Shown piece after piece: positions 7,013-7,152 of a stretch of DNA of 7,152 bases; within the stretch, counting starts at the first letter, position 1; each line of letters opens with the position of its first letter. This DNA is from Thermoplasmata archaeon (GTDB taxonomy: Archaea > Thermoplasmatota > Thermoplasmata > Lutacidiplasmatales > UBA184), in the NCBI GenBank assembly GCA_030037035.1, contig JASHSA010000138.1:1-7152 (forward strand). Direction: 5' to 3'. The notes under the pieces were generated by a model, which worked only from the letters and a program-made list of their open reading frames with translations, was not told the DNA's origin and ran no database searches. The position numbers and the translations under genes were made by a program.

Positions 7013-7039
7013 TCCTAGGTGGCTGCGTCCGCCGGCGGA

Positions 7040-7152
7040 TCAACGAGGCCGCGGCTTGCGCAGGCCCAGGCCGTTCTCGATGTAGAGCGCGGCTTGGGTC
7101 GACGCCGACCGTCGGTCGTTCTCGGCAGCGCGGCGCAGCGCGCGGAGGATCA
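7040..7152 (-). CDS. C-terminal 36 residues of a small protein, probably ribbon-helix-helix DNA-binding (N-terminus outside window)
   Basis: The minus strand is open from the right edge to a TGA at 7042-7040. The visible end is a helix-like LRALRRAAENDRRSAS, then TQAALYIENGLG, then a basic tail LRKPRPR. A first amphipathic helix rich in Leu/Arg/Ala, a polar turn with RRS-x-S, and a second helix ending in Gly-Leu is the usual layout of Arc/MetJ/CopG-type ribbon-helix-helix proteins, whose DNA-reading strand would be just upstream, beyond the window. Such proteins act as dimeric repressors, often as antitoxins. With only 36 residues visible the family is a suggestion. The gene converges on the large surface-protein gene. 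Confidence 0.55.
   Translation of the reverse strand, partial: ILRALRRAAENDRRSASTQAALYIENGLGLRKPRPR

Larger units (their letters stand above)
6750..7039. other. Convergent intergenic region without a recognisable gene
   Basis: This 290-bp gap separates the stop codon of the large surface protein (plus strand) from the stop codon of the partial minus-strand gene. Open frames cross it on both strands, but they encode only Arg/Pro/Gly-rich low-complexity sequence with no recognisable motif. No tRNA or other RNA gene was recognised. The right-hand part (6902-7012) is dense in inverted repeats. There is no run of T residues of the kind usually seen at archaeal or intrinsic bacterial terminators. 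Confidence 0.7.

Noticed and set aside
3962..7018. Plus-strand open frame of 1018 residues in another frame of the large gene
   Set aside because: It is a composition shadow: nearly all Arg, Gly, Asp and Val, no domain, and it echoes the module repeats out of frame. The real frame has a signal peptide, clear repeats and a membrane anchor.
6750..7039. tRNA or other classic RNA gene in the convergent gap
   Set aside because: No T-loop GGTTCRA-type motif, acceptor stem pair or other familiar RNA signature was found. The stem-loops are reported only as inverted repeats.
6741..7043. Minus-strand open frame of 100 residues across the convergent gap
   Set aside because: It is Arg/Gly/Pro low complexity, overlaps the end of the large gene and the hairpin cluster, and shows no conserved features.

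Overview
The window is a GC-rich stretch with one very large gene and two genes cut off by the window edges. The large gene encodes a cell-surface protein of YVTN-type beta-propeller blades, tandem 'F-x-E-S-G-L-P-x-G-T-x-W' modules and a C-terminal membrane anchor. That combination is best known to me from Thermoplasmatota archaea and some other acid-tolerant archaea. A high-GC member of that group is my best guess for the source. This is inference from protein style only; there is no rRNA or other phylogenetic marker here.

Layout. (1) Positions 1-1283, minus strand: the N-terminal 427 residues of a family GH15 glucoamylase/glucodextranase-type alpha-glucosidase, running off the left edge. 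(2) Positions 1284-1388: a 105-bp divergent intergenic region with one AT-rich patch that can serve as a core promoter in both directions, and a 10-bp palindrome in the leader of the GH15 gene. (3) Positions 1389-6749, plus strand: a 1786-residue secreted, membrane-anchored protein (signal peptide, Ser/Ala/Pro linker, about 15-16 propeller blades, 11 tandem GLP-x-G-x-x-W modules, one transmembrane helix, Pro/Gly/Ser tail). (4) Positions 6750-7039: a 290-bp convergent intergenic region with a run of nested inverted repeats. (5) Positions 7040-7152, minus strand: the last 36 codons of a small protein that looks like a ribbon-helix-helix DNA-binding protein, running off the right edge.

The genes do not form an operon: the first two diverge and the last two converge. 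A functional link is not evident. The GH15 enzyme has no signal peptide and is probably cytoplasmic (glycogen or maltodextrin breakdown), whereas the large protein is exported. No mobile element, CRISPR array, RNA gene or defence system was recognised. The points most worth a second look are in the large protein (a sequon at the same place in nine of eleven modules, and a 321-residue stretch without Lys or Arg) and the hairpin cluster downstream of it.
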